Shown here: piece by piece, positions 8,361 to 17,551 of the stretch
Numbering within the stretch: position 1 is the first letter of the stretch
How the letters are laid out: each line of letters starts with the position of its first letter
DNA from: Pelagibius litoralis
Lineage (GTDB): Bacteria; Pseudomonadota; Alphaproteobacteria; Kiloniellales; Kiloniellaceae
Assembly: GCF_011683915.1 (NCBI RefSeq)
Contig: NZ_JAAQPH010000008.1
Coordinates: forward strand, 124,001-188,000
DNA length: 64,000 nucleotides
Direction: 5' to 3'
The notes under the pieces: generated by a model
Databases searched by the model: none
Told to the model about the DNA's origin: nothing
Seen by the model: the letters and a program-made list of their open reading frames with translations, nothing else
Made by a program: the position numbers and the translations under genes

Positions 8361-9659
8361 CTAAATCCCCACCCGGTCGAGCATGCGAAAAGCGGCGACC
8401 GTGGCGCCAAGCGCGATGCGGCGGAAGCGGTGAAACGGGATGGGCCTGGCGGCGGTGATCGGGAAATCGAGCTCGGCCCCGGGGCGGCCCTGCGCCCATT
8501 CCGCAAGGACCCGGCCCATCGCCGTCGCCATGCCGACGCCGCGCCCGTTGTAACCGAGGCCGGCCATGACCCGCGGCGCGATCAGGTGCAGGCCCGGCGC
8601 GTGGTCGCGGGTCAGCGCCACGTCGCCACCCCAGGCGTAGCGCCACCGAACCCCCTCGAGTTGCGGGTAGAGCCGCACCGCCGCCTCGCGCAACGCCGCC
8701 TGGCGCTTTCCGATCGAGCCGTCCCCCAAGGCGCCACGCCCACCCATGACAAAGCGGCCCGCGTCGTCCTTGCGGAAATAGAGGAGCAGCCGGCGCGTAT
8801 CCGAGGGCGCATGACCTTCAGGCAGGATCGTGCGCCTTAATTTGTCGCTCAGCGGCTCCGTTGCCACCTGGACAGAGGTGACCGGAATAACGCTTTGGCC
8901 CAGCGGCGCGGCTAGGCCACCGGTATAGGCATTCGTACATATGAGGGCCGCGCGCGCCGTTACCCTGCCTTCAGGCGTCGACACCGTCACACTGTCGTCT
9001 GTCGACTGGACGCCGCTCACGCGGCTGTGCCCATGGATACGCGCGCCTGCACGCTCGGCCGCCTCGGCGAGCCCCAGGGCGTAGTTGAGCGGATGCAGGT
9101 TGCCGCCGCGCCGGTCGATCAGTCCGCCGGGATAGGCCCGGGTACCCAGAAGCCGCTCCATCTCATCGGCATCGAGCGCGTCGACTACTGCACCGCGGTC
9201 TCGCCATTGCCGCCCAATCTCCTGCAACGTCGCCAAGGCCTTCGGCGTGGTGGCGGCCCGGATCCAGCCGCAACGCGACGCAGCGCACTGGATGCCATGG
9301 CGCGCGATCAGGTCGAAAACGAGGTCTCCTGCCCCGCCCGACATCGCCACCATCCGGCGGCCGAGATCAGGGCCGAACCGCGCCTCGGTTTCCTCCGGCG
9401 TGGCCTTGAGGCCCGGGTTGACCTGCCCGCCATTGCGGCCCGAAGCCCCCCAGCCTGGTGTCTCGGCCTCGAGCAGCACCACCGACTTGCCCGCCTCTGC
9501 CAGATGCAGCGCCGCCGAAAGCCCGGTGAAGCCACCGCCGATCACCACCGTATCGGCCTCTGCCTCGCCATGAAGCGGCGGGCGTTCGGGGGACGGGTTG
9601 GCCGTTGCCGCCCACAGGCTGTCGGCCAGCGCCGCGCGTTCGTTGGCGATCATGCCCAT
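8361..9659 (-). CDS. FAD-dependent amine oxidoreductase (PuuB / DAO family)
   Basis: A 432-residue DAO-fold flavoprotein. The dinucleotide-binding motif is TVVIGGGFTGLSAALHLAEAG at about residues 36-56, followed by VVLLEAETPGWGASGRNGGQ, the hallmark of gamma-glutamylputrescine oxidase PuuB and related cytoplasmic amine oxidases. The C-terminus has the expected FAD-contact segment GLGYNGRGVGMATAMG. PuuB-type enzymes oxidatively deaminate a primary amine to an aldehyde. No glutamyl-amine ligase (PuuA) is visible, so the substrate is probably not gamma-glutamylputrescine itself. It starts 4 bp after the preceding dehydrogenase gene ends and precedes the aldehyde dehydrogenase. Confidence 0.88.
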   Translation of the reverse strand: MGMIANERAALADSLWAATANPSPERPPLHGEAEADTVVIGGGFTGLSAALHLAEAGKSVVLLEAETPGWGASGRNGGQVNPGLKATPEETEARFGPDLGRRMVAMSGGAGDLVFDLIARHGIQCAASRCGWIRAATTPKALATLQEIGRQWRDRGAVVDALDADEMERLLGTRAYPGGLIDRRGGNLHPLNYALGLAEAAERAGARIHGHSRVSGVQSTDDSVTVSTPEGRVTARAALICTNAYTGGLAAPLGQSVIPVTSVQVATEPLSDKLRRTILPEGHAPSDTRRLLLYFRKDDAGRFVMGGRGALGDGSIGKRQAALREAAVRLYPQLEGVRWRYAWGGDVALTRDHAPGLHLIAPRVMAGLGYNGRGVGMATAMGRVLAEWAQGRPGAELDFPITAARPIPFHRFRRIALGATVAAFRMLDRVGI

Positions 9660-9663
9660 CAGG

Positions 9664-12285
9664 TCACGCCGCCCGCGGCGTTGCCGCCGGCGAACAGATG
9701 AAGAGTACGAGAGGTTCGGTGCTGTTCGGGTCGCCCGCGGCCTCGCGCTCGAGGAAGTCGATGGCCACGACTTCGTGCTCGGTCATGCATTCCAGCACGG
9801 GCAGGTCAGCCGCCGGGGCCATACCCTCCAGCGCCTTGAAGTCATCTATGTATTTCGGATAGGTGGCCCGCATGTACGCGATCATCCCGGCCCAGTCCTG
9901 TGGACCGGCATCGGCGTCCGCGCGGCCCATCGCCTCAAGCTCCGCGCGGCTTCGCGGCTGAAGGCCGTAGCGTTCGATCAGCGGGCGTACGATTGCCGCC
10001 GTATGCCGTTCGACCTCGGCCAGAAGAATCATTTTTTCCTTCTGTCTGGCGACCGGCAGGCGGTCGGCCAGCGCGCGGAAATATGACTGGCCCGCAAGCT
10101 CTTCCTCATAGTACTGAAGAAGCTTGGCGAGATAGGCCGCATCCGCGGTCGCCGCGGGCACCATCGTGGCAGGCGTGACCTCAGGCACCCTTTGCCCGGT
10201 CGCCGATACGGCGCCGACATCCGGCCGGTCGTGCCTGAGCGGCATGTCGATGTCGACCGGGGCATCGGTCTCGAGCGCATAGCTGTGGCCGGCATAGACC
10301 GCGGCTGCGATGATCGCCGGAGCCTCGCAATCACCGATCCGCTTGAGCGTAAAAGGCAGCTTGCCGGCATCGCCGCCGGCCCGCGCGAGAATCTCGTGAT
10401 AGAGGTCGTCGCACGGCGCGCGCTGGGTGACCAGAACCGTGCCGGTGGCGGGCACCTGCCGCTCGGCGCCGGTATATTCGCAAGCAAGGGTCGCGGCTTC
10501 GCCGTCGAAGGCGGTCAGGCTGTGGGCGGTGACGATCTCTATGCCCAGTTCCATCAGCCGGGTGCGGATGCGCCAGCGTTCCGAGGTGTTTTCCGCCCAT
10601 TCCGAGACGCTGTCGGCCTCGGTCACATAGGTCACGGGCAGGCCCTTGGCGCGCAGCCGTTCGGCAATCACGCCGGCCATATAGTAGTTGTCCCCGTCGA
10701 AAACGACCGTGGGGCCCGAGGGCAGCCGACCGGACATGATGTCGTCGGGGATGAGAACCTCGGCACCATCGATCGCGACCGGCACGTAGGTCTTGCCGTC
10801 GAAGCGGTCGCGCCGCCAGGTTGCCCCGGTGGCGATGGCAACGTGATCGGCCTCGACCGCAAAGACATCCTCCGCCGAGAGCGCGCTTTCGCGGAAGATC
10901 TCGACATTGGGCATCTTCAGAAACTGCTGTTCGCGGTAGTCGCGCACGCGGATGTATTCGCTCATCCCCGGCAACGAGGCTTCACGCGTCACGCGCCCGC
11001 CAAGCTCGCGCGTGGCTTCGGCCAGCATCACCTGATAGCCTCGGGCGCCGAGAGCGCGCGCGGCCTCGAGCCCCGCCGGGCCCGCCCCGACGATCAGCAC
11101 CCGCGCGTCCGAGCCCTTCGTCGGCACCTTCTCGGGGTGCCAGCCCTTGCGCCATTCCTCGCCCATGGTGGGGTTCTGCGTGCAGCGGACCGGCACGCCC
11201 AGGCTGTCGCCCGAATAGCAGATGTTGCACCCGATGCATTCCCGGATGTCCTCCGGACGGCCTTGCTCGATCTTCTTAGGCAGGAACGGATCGGCGATGG
11301 AGGGACGCGCGGCGCCGATCAGATCGGTAATCCCCCGGCGGATCTGGCTGACCATCGTATCGGGCGAGGTGAAGCGGCCCACCGTCACCACGGGCTTCGT
11401 CGTCACCGACTTGACCCAGGACATATAGGGTTCGAGCGCGCCTTCCTTGGTGAAGCGCGACACACCCATCTCCAGCGTGTAGTCGGCAATGTTGATGTCC
11501 CAGAGGTCGGGCAGTTCGGCAAGCAATTCGAACATCTCTCGCCGCTCGCCGTGCGCGGGTACGCCGTCCTCGCCGATGGTCTCGTCGGCCTTGAAGCGCA
11601 CCGCGACGCCGCAACGGTCACCCACGGCATCCTTGGTTTCCTCGATCAACTCGCGCGTCAGCCGCACGCGGTTTTCCAGCGATCCGCCGTATTCGTCGCT
11701 GCGGGAGTTCGTCCGGGGGTCGAGGAAATTGGCCACGAGATAACCGTGCGTGGCATAGACATAGACGATGTCGAACCCGGCGTCCCGCGCCCGGATGGCG
11801 GCCTTCCGATGCCAGCGGCGCAGGTTGCGGATGTCGGTCTTGTCCATCGCGCGGGTCTGGAAGGGATGGCCCGCAAGGTTTGGCAGGCTCGCCACATCCA
11901 TCGAGACCAACCGGGTGTAGTGGTTCGAGCTTCGCGCGCCGCCGAACCAAAGCTCGGCCCCCGCGAGTGCACCGTGTTCATGAACCGCGTCCGTCATCAG
12001 GATGTGCGCGCGGATATCGCTGTCGTCCCAGAGCGATGCCGAGACATGGGGCAGGTCATCCGACGCGGGATGAATCGAATTGTACTCGGTACAGACAACG
12101 CCCCAGCCACCCTCGGCCTTCACCCCGCGCATCGCCGCCAGGGTCTGCGGCCGCAGGTATCCCATGCCGGTGCAATGAGGTACCTGATAGAAGCGGTTCT
12201 TCGCGGTGACGGGGCCGATCTTCACCGGCTCGAAGAGGATGTCGTATCTCGGATCGCGGGCCACGGGTGTCAACTCTTGTATCAA
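9664..12285 (-). CDS. TMADH-family iron-sulfur flavoprotein dehydrogenase with extra helical C-terminal domain
   Basis: An 873-residue protein whose first ~700 residues align from memory along the whole of trimethylamine dehydrogenase: TIM-barrel FMN domain with the 6-S-cysteinyl attachment Cys38 (VPHCTGMG), 4Fe-4S ligands Cys350/353/356/368 (CIGCNIC...C), then two dinucleotide-binding domains (VLIVGAGPAGLEAARALGARG). The TMADH substrate bowl Tyr60/Trp264/Trp355 corresponds here to Tyr68/Tyr269/Asp360; the acid-base pair is Tyr177/His180, with Glu272 at the TMADH Asp267 position. The enzymes dehydrogenate amines and pass electrons to ETF. Residues ~704-873 have no TMADH counterpart and look all-helical (YYEEELAGQSYFRAL, AEVERHTAAI, ECMTEHEVVAIDFLEREA), reminiscent of ferritin-like bundles. 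The start is uncertain: TTG at 12285, TTG at 12273 or GTG at 12264, all without a strong ribosome site. Confidence 0.88.
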   Translation of the reverse strand: MIQELTPVARDPRYDILFEPVKIGPVTAKNRFYQVPHCTGMGYLRPQTLAAMRGVKAEGGWGVVCTEYNSIHPASDDLPHVSASLWDDSDIRAHILMTDAVHEHGALAGAELWFGGARSSNHYTRLVSMDVASLPNLAGHPFQTRAMDKTDIRNLRRWHRKAAIRARDAGFDIVYVYATHGYLVANFLDPRTNSRSDEYGGSLENRVRLTRELIEETKDAVGDRCGVAVRFKADETIGEDGVPAHGERREMFELLAELPDLWDINIADYTLEMGVSRFTKEGALEPYMSWVKSVTTKPVVTVGRFTSPDTMVSQIRRGITDLIGAARPSIADPFLPKKIEQGRPEDIRECIGCNICYSGDSLGVPVRCTQNPTMGEEWRKGWHPEKVPTKGSDARVLIVGAGPAGLEAARALGARGYQVMLAEATRELGGRVTREASLPGMSEYIRVRDYREQQFLKMPNVEIFRESALSAEDVFAVEADHVAIATGATWRRDRFDGKTYVPVAIDGAEVLIPDDIMSGRLPSGPTVVFDGDNYYMAGVIAERLRAKGLPVTYVTEADSVSEWAENTSERWRIRTRLMELGIEIVTAHSLTAFDGEAATLACEYTGAERQVPATGTVLVTQRAPCDDLYHEILARAGGDAGKLPFTLKRIGDCEAPAIIAAAVYAGHSYALETDAPVDIDMPLRHDRPDVGAVSATGQRVPEVTPATMVPAATADAAYLAKLLQYYEEELAGQSYFRALADRLPVARQKEKMILLAEVERHTAAIVRPLIERYGLQPRSRAELEAMGRADADAGPQDWAGMIAYMRATYPKYIDDFKALEGMAPAADLPVLECMTEHEVVAIDFLEREAAGDPNSTEPLVLFICSPAATPRAA

Positions 12286-14382
12286 TCAGTTGGTTGCGAG
12301 CTGCGGCAGTTCGCGCCGGAAAGGCACGGCATCCGTCACCGGCTCGCCCAGTTCGCGCGCGTAGCGGTGCCCGCCATAGACGGCCGCCGCGATCGTTCCC
12401 GGGGCAAGGCAGTCGCCAATCCGGCCAAGCGATTTCGGCGCGGGTGCTTCCCCGGGACCGGTCAGCCGCAGAATCTCGTGGTAGAGCGTGTCCACCGGGC
12501 GGCGCATGGTGACGGGTACGAAAGTACTGCAGGCAATCTCATGGCGGCGCTCCGTATAGACGCATTGGAGCGTGGCAGTATCCCTGCCGAGGGCAACGAC
12601 GCTGTGCAGCGGCCGGATGCGCACGTCCATCTCAATGAGGCGCTTCTGGATGCGGGCCTGTTCCAGCGTGTTGTGTGTCCAGTGCGAAACATCCGCCGCC
12701 GGCGTGACCAGCGTCACCTCATGGCCTTTGCCGCGCAGCAGTTCCGCCAGCAGACCGCCCATGAAATAGTGATCGTCGTCGAAGATCACGACCGGCCCGT
12801 CCGGTACCGGCCCTGCCGCAATGTCGTCGGGCGTCAGGATGCGCGCCTCCTCGGCCACCGGGATCGGCGCCGTGTTGGCCCGCCCCACCCCGGTCGTGCA
12901 CCAGCGGGCACCCGTGGCGACCACCACGTGATCGGCCTCGAATTCCAGCACCTGCTCGGCGGTGAGCCGGCTGTCGAGGTAGGTCTCGACATTGACCATC
13001 TGGTTGATCTGGTATTCGCGGTAATCGGCGACGCGCTTCCATTCAGACAGGCCCGGGAGCCGGCTCTCGACCGCGACGCGGCCGCCCAGCACCTTGCCGG
13101 CTTCGGCAAGCGTCACCGCATAGCCCCGCTGTCCGAGCGCACGGGCCGCCTCCAGCCCGGCGGGCCCGGCGCCGACGATCAGCACGCTGTCCTCCGAGGT
13201 CTTGGGCGCGATTCGCTCGGGATGCCAGCCCTTGCGCCATTCCTCGCCCATGGTCGGGTTCTGCGTGCAGCGCATGGGCGTGGCCAGAAAATCGCCCGAG
13301 ACGCAGATGTTGCAGCCGATGCATTCGCGGATGTCCTCGACCCGCCCCTCCTCGACCTTCTTGGGCAGAAAGGGGTCGGCAATCGACGGGCGGGCGGCCC
13401 CGATCAGATCGAGCGCCCCGCTTTTTATCAGCGCCACCATGGCGTCAGGTGACGTATAGCGGCCGACGCCGACGACCGGTTTGCTGGTGACCTTCTTCAC
13501 GAAAGCGACATAGCTGTCCTGAAACCCCTGAGCGGCAAAGCGCGAAGTCGCGCTGTCATTGCTCCAGTCGCTGACATTCACGTCCCAGAGATCAGGAATC
13601 TCGGCCAGCGCTTCGACCACCTCGCGCCCCTCGCCCCCGGAAGTGAACCCCGCGTCGCCGAGCAACTCCTCGACGCCGAAGCGCAGGGCAACCGCGCAGG
13701 TGTCGCCTACGGCCTCCCTGGTATCGGCCAGCACCTCGCGTAGGAGCCGCGCCCGGTTTTCCAGACTGCCGCCATACTCGTCGCCCCGGTCGTTCCAGCG
13801 GCGCGACAGAAAATGAGACAGCGCGTTCAGGTCATGCCCGGCATAGACGTAGATAATGTCGAACCCGGCGAGGCGGCTGCGCCTGGCTGCGTCGACATAC
13901 CAGCGCCGCAGGTTGCGGATATCCGTCTTGTCCATCGCGCGGGCCTGAACCGGCTCCAGGTAGGTAACCGGGCGGGCGGAGGGCCCCATCGGGATCTCGC
14001 GGCTGTAGCGATTGGGCGTCGCAAGCCCGTCATAGCAGGGCTCAATCCCTGCAAGGCTGCCGTGTTCATGGATCTTGTCGGTCATTTTTTGAAAGACCGG
14101 CAGATCGGCATCGTCCCAGAGCCGCCCTTCGATCACGGGACTGAGTTCCGAGGTATGGTGGATCTCAACCTGTTCGGTGCAGACCACACCCCAGCCGCCT
14201 TCGGCCTTCACACCGCGCATCTCGGCCATCGACGAGGGATAGGCCCGCCCCATGCCGTTGCAGTGCGGCACCTGGTAGAACCGGTTGCGCGTCGTGACCG
14301 GGCCGATCCTGACCGGCTCGAACAGTATGTCGTAGCGCTTATCGCGGGCGGAGGTACGACTATCCTTGCCGTACCCTGTCAT
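12286..14382 (-). CDS. TMADH/histamine-dehydrogenase-like iron-sulfur flavoprotein
   Basis: A 698-residue paralogue of the next gene without its C-terminal extension. FMN-linking Cys41 is in VPHCNGMG, the 4Fe-4S ligands are Cys354/357/360/372, and the second flavin/ADP motif is VLIVGAGPAGLEAARALG. Where TMADH has Tyr60/Trp264/Trp355, this protein has Gln71/Trp273/Asp364. As I recall, that Gln/Trp/Asp combination is the one reported for histamine dehydrogenase of Nocardioides simplex, whereas dimethylamine dehydrogenase changes Tyr60 to Gln. The catalytic Tyr-His-Asp triad is kept (Tyr180, His183, Asp276). The likely reaction is oxidative deamination of a primary amine such as histamine, putrescine or agmatine, with ETF as acceptor; substrate is inferred. 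The ATG at 14382 overlaps the amine oxidase stop by 4 bp (ATGA), indicating translational coupling. Confidence 0.88.
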   Translation of the reverse strand: MTGYGKDSRTSARDKRYDILFEPVRIGPVTTRNRFYQVPHCNGMGRAYPSSMAEMRGVKAEGGWGVVCTEQVEIHHTSELSPVIEGRLWDDADLPVFQKMTDKIHEHGSLAGIEPCYDGLATPNRYSREIPMGPSARPVTYLEPVQARAMDKTDIRNLRRWYVDAARRSRLAGFDIIYVYAGHDLNALSHFLSRRWNDRGDEYGGSLENRARLLREVLADTREAVGDTCAVALRFGVEELLGDAGFTSGGEGREVVEALAEIPDLWDVNVSDWSNDSATSRFAAQGFQDSYVAFVKKVTSKPVVGVGRYTSPDAMVALIKSGALDLIGAARPSIADPFLPKKVEEGRVEDIRECIGCNICVSGDFLATPMRCTQNPTMGEEWRKGWHPERIAPKTSEDSVLIVGAGPAGLEAARALGQRGYAVTLAEAGKVLGGRVAVESRLPGLSEWKRVADYREYQINQMVNVETYLDSRLTAEQVLEFEADHVVVATGARWCTTGVGRANTAPIPVAEEARILTPDDIAAGPVPDGPVVIFDDDHYFMGGLLAELLRGKGHEVTLVTPAADVSHWTHNTLEQARIQKRLIEMDVRIRPLHSVVALGRDTATLQCVYTERRHEIACSTFVPVTMRRPVDTLYHEILRLTGPGEAPAPKSLGRIGDCLAPGTIAAAVYGGHRYARELGEPVTDAVPFRRELPQLATN

Positions 14383-15773
14383 TCCGGGGTTTCCTTGATG
14401 CGGACACGCTGCCTGCCGCGCGCGTCGCAGGAACCGCAACCGGACGGCCCGTCCAGTATCGCGGTGACGGATTCAGCCACCGCATCGCCGCTCAGATGCG
14501 CACCCGAACAGAGCGCGATATAGGGGCCGGCCACGGCCTCTCCGGCAAAGAACACCCGGTCGCCCAGCGGTTCGGCCAGCACGGCACGGGCATCGAACCG
14601 GCCGGGGCGCGCGGCGCCATAGGCGCCCAGCGTCAGCGGGTTCTCCGCCCAGTCGCTCATATGGCCCTTGACGAAGTGGCGGCGTGCATCGCTGCCCATT
14701 ATCTTGACGAATTCGCCGAGGGCAAAATCCACCGCCGCGGCCTCGCCGGCGCGCGAAAGATCCCATCCGAAGCTGCCACCGACGAAGCCCACGGCAATGT
14801 CCCAGCCGGTGGGGAAGGTCAGGAAATAGCACGCCTCAGCGGGCACCTCGTTCGGGATCACGTAGGTCAGGAAGTCGCTCTCGGTCAGGCCGAAGCGTTC
14901 GCCATCGAACTGCAGCGCGATCTTCGTCAGAAGCCCCATCGGCACGTCATCGATCGCCTGCGCTTTCGACGCCGGCAATTCAGGCGTGAAACGGATAGCG
15001 CCCGAGGCGAGCACCCCGGTGGAGACCGTCACAATACAGGCGCGAGCCTCGATCGTGCCGGCCGTGGTTTCGACGCGCACGCCATCCCCGCTCCAGTCCA
15101 CGCCGGTTGCCGCGGTGCCAAGCTGAACGGGCAAACCCGTCCCCAACCCGGCGACCAAGGTTCCCAAGCCTTCGCGGACGAGATAGTTGACTTCCTCATC
15201 GGCGTAGACGTTGTAATCGGCGGTCGAAAGATCGGTTAGATCGACGCCGAAGTCGAGCGGCCCCATCCAGGTCTGAGCGACGGCCGACAGCGGCATGTCC
15301 GACGGCACGACCGTCGAAGCCGCCACGTCCCCCTCGGCCTCTTCGAGCGCATCTTCGAGATGCGCAAAGGCCCGGTCGTACTGACGCCGCTCGGTCCGAG
15401 AGGCGCGGCCGTTCCCGGAAAAGAGCACGTCGCGTGCGTTGTCGTGATCGACCAGCTTGAACCCGAGTTCCCGCGCGAGCGAGACCTGCGGCAGGTCGTC
15501 CGGCCCTTGGAGCCAGGCGCATCCCTGGTCGTAGGGCACGCCGAAAGTCGTACTCTCGGTGTAGGCGCGCCCGCCGATCCGGTCCGCGGCCTCGATCACG
15601 ATAACGCTTCTGCCGCCGGCGATCAGCCGCCGCGCGGCGGCAATGCCGGCGGCGCCTGCGCCGATAACCACGACGTCGGGGGACGCCGGCAGCGCCCGCG
15701 CCGCCAACGGCAACCCAAAGCTACCAGCCAAGCCTGCCATAAAGGACCTCCGTGTTGGTTGCCAGCCGCTCAT
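14379..15773 (-). CDS. Flavin monoamine/polyamine oxidase with Tat-type signal
   Basis: A 464-residue amine oxidase of the MAO/PAO family. The N-terminus MSGWQPTRRSFMAGLAGS carries a twin-arginine motif followed by a hydrophobic, Ala-rich stretch, suggesting export with bound FAD. Next come the Rossmann motif DVVVIGAGAAGIAAARRLIAGG and the family signature RIGGRAYTES. The C-terminus has the FAD-contact segment VFFAGEAVAGPYIALCSGAHLSG, as expected for these oxidases. It converts a primary or secondary amine to aldehyde (imine), H2O2 and ammonia/amine. The ATG at 15773 overlaps the TetR stop codon (4 bp). A periplasmic oxidase beside a cytoplasmic dehydrogenase pair implies two-compartment amine oxidation; location is inferred from the motif only. 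Confidence 0.88.
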   Translation of the reverse strand: MSGWQPTRRSFMAGLAGSFGLPLAARALPASPDVVVIGAGAAGIAAARRLIAGGRSVIVIEAADRIGGRAYTESTTFGVPYDQGCAWLQGPDDLPQVSLARELGFKLVDHDNARDVLFSGNGRASRTERRQYDRAFAHLEDALEEAEGDVAASTVVPSDMPLSAVAQTWMGPLDFGVDLTDLSTADYNVYADEEVNYLVREGLGTLVAGLGTGLPVQLGTAATGVDWSGDGVRVETTAGTIEARACIVTVSTGVLASGAIRFTPELPASKAQAIDDVPMGLLTKIALQFDGERFGLTESDFLTYVIPNEVPAEACYFLTFPTGWDIAVGFVGGSFGWDLSRAGEAAAVDFALGEFVKIMGSDARRHFVKGHMSDWAENPLTLGAYGAARPGRFDARAVLAEPLGDRVFFAGEAVAGPYIALCSGAHLSGDAVAESVTAILDGPSGCGSCDARGRQRVRIKETPE

Positions 15774-16441
15774 TTTGCACAACCCCCCGCCGCGATGGGC
15801 CCATCGGCTGTGTAGTGACGCGGGAAGTGGGTCACCAGAAGGTCGAAGATCTGTGCCTTCGACTGTTCGAGCGAGATCCATTTGGGATAAAGCAGCAGAT
15901 TAAGCCAGAGTCCGTCCGCCAGGCTTTCGATCGACTGGGCCAGCGCATGCGGATCGACACCCTCATAGCCGCCCTCATCCTTGACAAATTGGCACAACTC
16001 TTCGACTGCCAAGGCGCGCTCGGTGTCGAAGTCCTCAACCATTGACCGGTAAATATCGCGGTAGCGCGCCTCACCGAAAAACGCGAACCAAACGGCGATC
16101 TTCAGTGGTGTGCAAACGCGAGGATGGAAATTCGCGTCGATGATCGCCCAGAGCTTTTCTGCGGGTTCGAGGCTGGCGTCCTTCTGGATGGCGACCCACA
16201 CCGCCCGATGCTCCTCGGCAAGATACCGGAGCGTCGAGGTCAGCAGATTTTCCTTGCTCTCGAAATGCAGGCTGACGATGCCCATCGACAGGCCCGCACG
16301 GCGGGTCACGGTCGCCATTGTGGTGCCGGAGATACCGTTCTCAGCGATCGAATCCATGGTTGCCTCGATCAACTGTTGGCGCCGCACTTCCTTCGGTGCC
16401 GTACGCCGCAGCTTCACTTCTCTTGCCGCTTCTATGCCCAC
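15770..16441 (-). CDS. TetR-family regulator, BetI-like
   Basis: A 223-residue TetR regulator. The start is most likely the GTG at 16441 (MGIEAAREVKLRRTAPKE) because AAAGGA lies 6-7 bp upstream; a longer open frame to 16492 has no ribosome site. The helix-turn-helix region reads RRQQLIEATMDSIAENGISG then TRRAGLSMGIVSLHFESKE, similar to BetI, including the RRQQLIEAT lead-in. BetI represses choline-betaine genes; here the regulator is embedded between the transporter and the amine-oxidising enzymes, so it probably senses the transported amine or its aldehyde. A TetR-type palindrome at 20625-20638 upstream of the first operon gene is its best candidate operator. Confidence 0.88.
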   Translation of the reverse strand: MGIEAAREVKLRRTAPKEVRRQQLIEATMDSIAENGISGTTMATVTRRAGLSMGIVSLHFESKENLLTSTLRYLAEEHRAVWVAIQKDASLEPAEKLWAIIDANFHPRVCTPLKIAVWFAFFGEARYRDIYRSMVEDFDTERALAVEELCQFVKDEGGYEGVDPHALAQSIESLADGLWLNLLLYPKWISLEQSKAQIFDLLVTHFPRHYTADGPIAAGGCAK

Positions 16442-16443
16442 GC

Positions 16444-17547
16444 CTAATCCTTTCCCAGAACGAACAGCGCATCGTCGCGCCACGTCAGCCACACCGGGCG
16501 GCCGGATGCCTGACCCTCACCACCTTGGATCGTATTGTTCTGCGCGGAGACGGAAAAGGAATTGTCACAGCCCGGAACACGAACATGGAAATGGCTTCGC
16601 TCGCCCAGATAGGTGGTCATCTCAAGAGTACCGGACAGCGCGGGCGCATCTCCGCCCGGCCGGTCCTTGTGCAGGGTGATCTTCTCGGGCCGAATCGCCA
16701 CGCAAGTACGGTCGCCCTCGGAGAGGGGCGTCCCGCCAGCCGGCAGATCCAGTTGCCCCAGCGCCTCGATATCAAGCCGCAGATGCCCGTTCGCCCGAGA
16801 AACAACGCGGGCGCCAAGGAAGTTCATGGTACCGATGAAGTTCGCAACCTCCCGGGACCGGGGCGCTTCATAGAGTCGGCTCGGCGTATCGACCTGCAAC
16901 ACTCTACCGCCGGCCATCACGGCAATGCGGTCCGACAGGGTCAGCGCCTCTTCCTGATCGTGGGTAACGAAGACGAAGGTGATCCCGACCGAGCGTTGGA
17001 GACGGCGCAACTCCACTTGCATCTGCTCACGCAGCTGCTTGTCCAGGGCGCCCAGGGGTTCGTCGAGCAAGAGCACCTTGGGGCGTAGGATCAGCGCCCG
17101 CGCCAGCGCGACACGCTGACGCTGCCCCCCCGAAAGCTCGTTGGCGCGGCGATCTCCGTAGCCTGGAAGTTTCACCAGATCGAGTATCTCTTCGACCATC
17201 TCGTGGCGTTTCGAGCGCGGCAGCCTCAGCCTGCGCAGACCGTAGGCAATATTGTCCCGAACATTCAGGTGCGGGAAGATCGCGTAGTTTTGAAAGACCA
17301 TGTTGACGGGTCGGAGGTAGGGCGGCACCTCGGACATGGGCTGACCGTCAATGCAGATTTCGCCCGACGAGGCGCTTTCGAATCCCGCGAGCATCCGCAG
17401 AAGCGTCGTCTTGCCGCAACCCGACGCACCGAGCAGCGAGAAGAACTCGCCGTGGCGGATATCCATCGACACGTTTGCGATGGCCTGGAACGAACCGTAG
17501 AACTTCTCGACCTCGCGGATCGCGATAAAGGCATCTGTCGACGTCAT
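16444..17547 (-). CDS. potA: Spermidine/putrescine-type ABC transporter ATP-binding protein
   Basis: A 367-residue ABC ATPase with C-terminal TOBE-like domain. Walker A is GASGCGKTT (residues 40-48), the signature LSGGQRQRVALARAL, Walker B VLLLDEPLGALD and the switch His in VFVTHDQEEAL. The first ~240 residues form the ATPase and the remainder the regulatory domain, as in PotA. The ATG at 17547 begins MTSTDAFIAIREVEKFYG. It forms PotABCD with the next three genes upstream and lies 4 bp from the permease stop. PotA-type systems import polyamines or related cations, matching the amine oxidation genes that follow. The symbol is by family; substrate is not proven. Confidence 0.9.
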   Translation of the reverse strand: MTSTDAFIAIREVEKFYGSFQAIANVSMDIRHGEFFSLLGASGCGKTTLLRMLAGFESASSGEICIDGQPMSEVPPYLRPVNMVFQNYAIFPHLNVRDNIAYGLRRLRLPRSKRHEMVEEILDLVKLPGYGDRRANELSGGQRQRVALARALILRPKVLLLDEPLGALDKQLREQMQVELRRLQRSVGITFVFVTHDQEEALTLSDRIAVMAGGRVLQVDTPSRLYEAPRSREVANFIGTMNFLGARVVSRANGHLRLDIEALGQLDLPAGGTPLSEGDRTCVAIRPEKITLHKDRPGGDAPALSGTLEMTTYLGERSHFHVRVPGCDNSFSVSAQNNTIQGGEGQASGRPVWLTWRDDALFVLGKD

Positions 17548-17551
17548 GGGT

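Noticed and set aside
8293-8646. N-terminal extension of the aldehyde dehydrogenase to 8646
   Set aside because: The frame runs back into the PuuB-like gene; the family N-terminus and a good ribosome site are at 8292.
10192-13452. 1,086-codon open frame on the plus strand
   Set aside because: It lies antisense to the two TMADH-like genes, has composition typical of a GC-rich shadow frame (Arg, His, Gly, Asp-rich) and no recognisable motif.
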